Below, one piece after another: positions 5,635 to 7,601 of a DNA stretch of 7,601 nucleotides. This stretch comes from Dehalococcoidales bacterium (GTDB lineage Bacteria > Chloroflexota > Dehalococcoidia > Dehalococcoidales > RBG-16-60-22), in NCBI GenBank assembly GCA_030639445.1, contig DAOWCR010000053.1, positions 1-7,601 on the forward strand, in the 5' to 3' direction. The translations under genes and the position numbers were made by a program. Under the pieces are notes generated by a model. That model saw only the letters and a program-made list of their open reading frames with translations, searched no databases and was not told where the DNA came from. Each line of letters begins with the position of its first letter. Position 1 is the first letter of the stretch.

Positions 5635-6345
5635 ATGGAAAAACCTTTGCCGAAACAAGGTGCGTCTTTCACCATCCATGATTTGCCCGTCTCGGAGCGG
5701 CCCCGGGAGAGGCTGCAGAAGTTTGGCGTGGAAGTCCTGTCCGCTCAGGAGATTTTGGCCCTGATTATGGGGCGCGGTATATCCGGTGAATCGGTGATGG
5801 TGACCGCCCAGCGGCTGCTGCGCCAGTTTGGCGGCCTCAAGGGGATGGCCAACGCCTCGGTGGAGGAGCTGTCCCGGGTGAAGGGGATTGGCGTGGCCAA
5901 GGCGTCTCAGATTAAGGCGGCTTTTGAATTGACCAACCGGCTGGAGGGCTATGCCGAGAACGGCGACACGCCGCCGGTCAAGACCCCGGAAGATGTGGCC
6001 GAGCTGGTGCGGGGCCGGCTGCGGGGTAAAAAGAAGGAGTATTTCCTGGCGCTGCTGCTGGATACCAGGAACCGGTTAATCCGGGTGGCGGAGATATCCG
6101 TCGGCAGCCTGGACAGCAGCATTGTCCACCCCCGGGAAGTGTTCAAGGAGGCGGTGTCCGCCAGCGCCGCCTCGGTAATCTTTGTCCATAACCACCCCTC
6201 GGGCGACCCTGAAGCTTCGGAAGATGACGTAAAGTTGACCGGGAACCTGGTGGAAGCCGGGCAGATTATGGGCATAGATGTCCTGGACCATGTCATCATC
6301 GGCGGCCAGAATTACCTGAGCCTGAAAAGGGATGGGTTGTTTTGA
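5635..6345 (+). CDS. radC: RadC family protein (JAMM/MPN domain)
   Basis: RadC proteins were named for a DNA repair phenotype in E. coli that was later reassigned, so the cellular role remains unclear. The 236 residues match the family throughout. The N terminus has IHDLPVSERPRERLQKFG (14-31). A helix-hairpin-helix of the kind that contacts DNA follows, around KGIGVAKASQIKAA (83-96). The C-terminal JAMM metalloprotease-like domain has HNHPSGDPEASEDD, with the metal ligands H185 and H187, S195 and D198 all present (HxHx7Sx2D). EVFKEAVSASAASVIFVHNHPSG is standard. A TAA lies in frame at 5626 and no other start lies between it and ATG 5635, which has no Shine-Dalgarno. It follows the peptidase gene by 65 nt, so it may be in the same transcript or start from the weak promoter just upstream. 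Confidence 0.94.
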   Translation: MEKPLPKQGASFTIHDLPVSERPRERLQKFGVEVLSAQEILALIMGRGISGESVMVTAQRLLRQFGGLKGMANASVEELSRVKGIGVAKASQIKAAFELTNRLEGYAENGDTPPVKTPEDVAELVRGRLRGKKKEYFLALLLDTRNRLIRVAEISVGSLDSSIVHPREVFKEAVSASAASVIFVHNHPSGDPEASEDDVKLTGNLVEAGQIMGIDVLDHVIIGGQNYLSLKRDGLF

Positions 6346-6411
6346 TATAGTCGCCCTCTCCTTAAGTCATAACCACATTCCGCACCCGGGAGCTTATCAC
6401 GGTTATCAGTA

Positions 6412-6440
6412 TTGACAAGCGCTGGAGACGGAGTTAGAGT
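6412..6440 (+). promoter_or_regulatory. Sigma70-type promoter of the histidine kinase gene
   Basis: A perfect TTGACA (6412-6417), 17 nt, then TAGAGT (6435-6440, four of six). Transcription would begin near 6447, a few bases before the hairpin at 6453-6482. This separates the two-component pair from radC as its own unit. Confidence 0.65.
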
Positions 6441-6452
6441 TAGATTTAGAGC

Positions 6453-6482
6453 CCGGTCCCGGAAAATAATAGCCGAGACCGG
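6453..6482 (+). promoter_or_regulatory. Leader hairpin at the start of the histidine kinase mRNA
   Basis: An inverted repeat pairs 6453-6462 with 6473-6482: ten positions with one C/A mismatch and a 10-nt AT-rich loop (AAAATAATAG). The outer arm is CCGGTC against GACCGG. It has no T-run after it, so it is not a typical terminator. Its 3' foot abuts the GGTGAGG before the kinase start and covers the alternative GTG at 6482, so it may limit ribosome access. As DNA, the same dyad could be an operator. Function is inferred. Confidence 0.55.
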
Positions 6483-6487
6483 TGAGG

Positions 6488-7462
6488 ATGAAGAGGAAAA
6501 TGACCCGGATAAAGGATAAGGAAGAACGAGTTGACCGTTCTGCTGACATTGATATTGCCGGGGCCACCGCCGGGATGACAGGATCGGCGGGCATAAGCGA
6601 TATTGGCCGGACCAAGCAGCGCATGTTGTCCACGGCAAACCCGGAACTGGCCCTGAGCATATACAACGAGCTGCAGGCACACATCGAGGAGCTGGAAAAG
6701 AAGACTTCCGAGCTGGAACAGGCCAATGAAGCGCTAAGCGAACTCGACCGCATGAAATCCGAGTTCATCTCCAAAATGTCGCATGAGCTGCGTACGCCAC
6801 TGCACGCCATTAAGGGCTTTACTAAATTGATATTGAGAGGCAAGACGCTTGACCTTAATACCAGTAAGGAATACCTGGCCATCATAGACCGGGAAGGCGA
6901 AGTGCTCGATAGATTAATCAGTGATTTACTCGATGTATCACGTCTTGAATCTGGCCGGTTTAGAATCCATAAGCGGCGCACCTCGCTCAAGAGCATAATC
7001 CGCAATTGCCTGGGGACCTGTGCTGTTCTGGCCAGTGATAAGGGCGTCGTCATCAATGAGGATATCCCGGCGACAATGCCGGAGGTGGAGATAGATGGAG
7101 AACGCGTGGGGCAGGTAATTCTCAATCTGCTCAGCAATGCCATCAAGTATAGCGGTGACGGCGGTATTATCACGGTAAAGAGCGAAGTTAAAGGTGATGA
7201 ACTGGTCGTGGGGGTTATCGACCGTGGTCCGGGTATTCCCGAGGAGGCAATTCCGTACCTTTTTGAAAGGTTCTCTCGAGTGGAAGACTCGGCCGAGATT
7301 AAGGGGATAGGCCTTGGCCTTTATATCTCGAGGCAGATTATTGAAGCACACGGCGGGCGTATATGGGTGGAATCTGAGCTCGGTAAGGGGTCTTCTTTTT
7401 ACTTTTCCGTACCGGTACCTCTCAGCGAAAAAGAGGAGGTGGGTCGGAGAATACCTCGTTGA
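6488..7462 (+). CDS. Soluble sensor histidine kinase
   Basis: This is the autophosphorylating partner of a two-component system. Counting from ATG 6488 it has 324 residues and no membrane segment. Residues 1-50 are variable and match no sensor domain I recognise. About 53-92 is a heptad-like coiled coil (IEELEKKTSELEQANEALSELD). The dimerisation domain has the H-box MSHELRTPLHAIKGF with phosphoacceptor H99. The ATPase domain has the N-box NLLSNAIKYS (N217), G1 DRGPGIP (245-251), F-box YLFERF and G2 GIGLGL (273-278), and ends in the usual GGRIWVESELGKGSSFYFSVP. The start is uncertain: GTG 6482, ATG 6488 and ATG 6500 are all possible, and only the first few residues change. A response regulator follows after 37 nt, probably its partner. 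The input signal cannot be read from the sequence. Confidence 0.93.
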   Translation: MKRKMTRIKDKEERVDRSADIDIAGATAGMTGSAGISDIGRTKQRMLSTANPELALSIYNELQAHIEELEKKTSELEQANEALSELDRMKSEFISKMSHELRTPLHAIKGFTKLILRGKTLDLNTSKEYLAIIDREGEVLDRLISDLLDVSRLESGRFRIHKRRTSLKSIIRNCLGTCAVLASDKGVVINEDIPATMPEVEIDGERVGQVILNLLSNAIKYSGDGGIITVKSEVKGDELVVGVIDRGPGIPEEAIPYLFERFSRVEDSAEIKGIGLGLYISRQIIEAHGGRIWVESELGKGSSFYFSVPVPLSEKEEVGRRIPR

Positions 7463-7485
7463 AGACGGCCTTGTTGACGTTCTGG

Positions 7486-7491
7486 AAAGGA
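7486..7491 (+). promoter_or_regulatory. Shine-Dalgarno of the response regulator gene
   Basis: AAAGGA, 8 nt before ATG 7500. It gives the regulator its own ribosome entry 37 nt downstream of the kinase stop. Confidence 0.6.
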
Positions 7492-7499
7492 AGACTCTC

Positions 7500-7601
7500 A
7501 TGGGAAAAAGAATTTTAGTTGTCGAAGATACTCCCAGTGCGGCGAGACTGGTAAAGGATACCCTCACGCAAGAGGGCTATGAAGTTACCTGTGAATCAAA
7601 C
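7500..7601 (+). CDS. Response regulator, N-terminal part (3' end cut by window)
   Basis: The first 34 residues are visible: MGKRILVVEDTPSAARLVKD and on to GYEVT. This is the first beta strand and helix of a CheY-like receiver domain, with the acidic pair E9-D10 that helps hold magnesium next to the phosphoacceptor aspartate. That aspartate, expected near residue 52-55, lies outside the window, so the output domain is unknown. Position right after the histidine kinase and a good ribosome-binding site support a cognate pair. Confidence 0.88.
   Translation, partial: MGKRILVVEDTPSAARLVKDTLTQEGYEVTCESN

Noticed and set aside
6406..7567. Two long minus-strand open frames opposite the histidine kinase and regulator.
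   Set aside because: Both kinase and receiver motifs are clear on the + strand. The antisense products are low-complexity and unrecognised.
1..7601. A mobile island or defence system.
   Set aside because: All genes are housekeeping or regulatory with no recombinase, inverted-repeat boundary or visible compositional break.

Overview
The window looks like a chromosomal housekeeping segment from a moderately GC-rich bacterium. The mix of genes and the character of the proteins fit an uncultured Chloroflexota member, possibly Dehalococcoidia. That placement is an impression from the protein sequences and was not tested. All genes are intact except the two cut by the window ends. I see no insertion sequence, CRISPR array, tRNA or rRNA.

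Layout. The 3' end of the F-type ATP synthase operon comes first on the + strand (atpD partial, then atpC). It converges, with a 16-nt gap, on a minus-strand ribosome-biogenesis operon transcribed rpsP > khpA > rimM. S16 there carries a long C-terminal tail built from five 45-bp tandem repeats. A compact divergent promoter region (about 2550-2634) drives rpsP leftward and nfi (endonuclease V) rightward. The right-hand side is all + strand: nfi, prfB (release factor 2, with the classical programmed +1 frameshift at CTT TGA C), a secreted HELTH metallopeptidase whose ATG overlaps the prfB stop, radC, then a soluble histidine kinase and the start of a response regulator.

How the genes work together. 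The left half is energy conservation (rotary ATP synthase) and 30S ribosome assembly (S16, KhpA, RimM). The right half mixes DNA repair (endonuclease V), translation termination (RF2, which tunes its own synthesis by frameshifting), an exported protease, a RadC-family JAMM protein, and a two-component signalling pair with its own promoter and a hairpin in the leader.

I found no clearly novel multi-gene system. The points most worth a second look are the repeat-expanded S16 tail, the RF2 frameshift site with a weak stimulatory Shine-Dalgarno, the apparently leaderless nfi (and possibly radC) transcripts, the tight back-to-back promoters, the hairpin over the kinase start region, and the stop/start coupling of the peptidase to RF2-dependent UGA termination.
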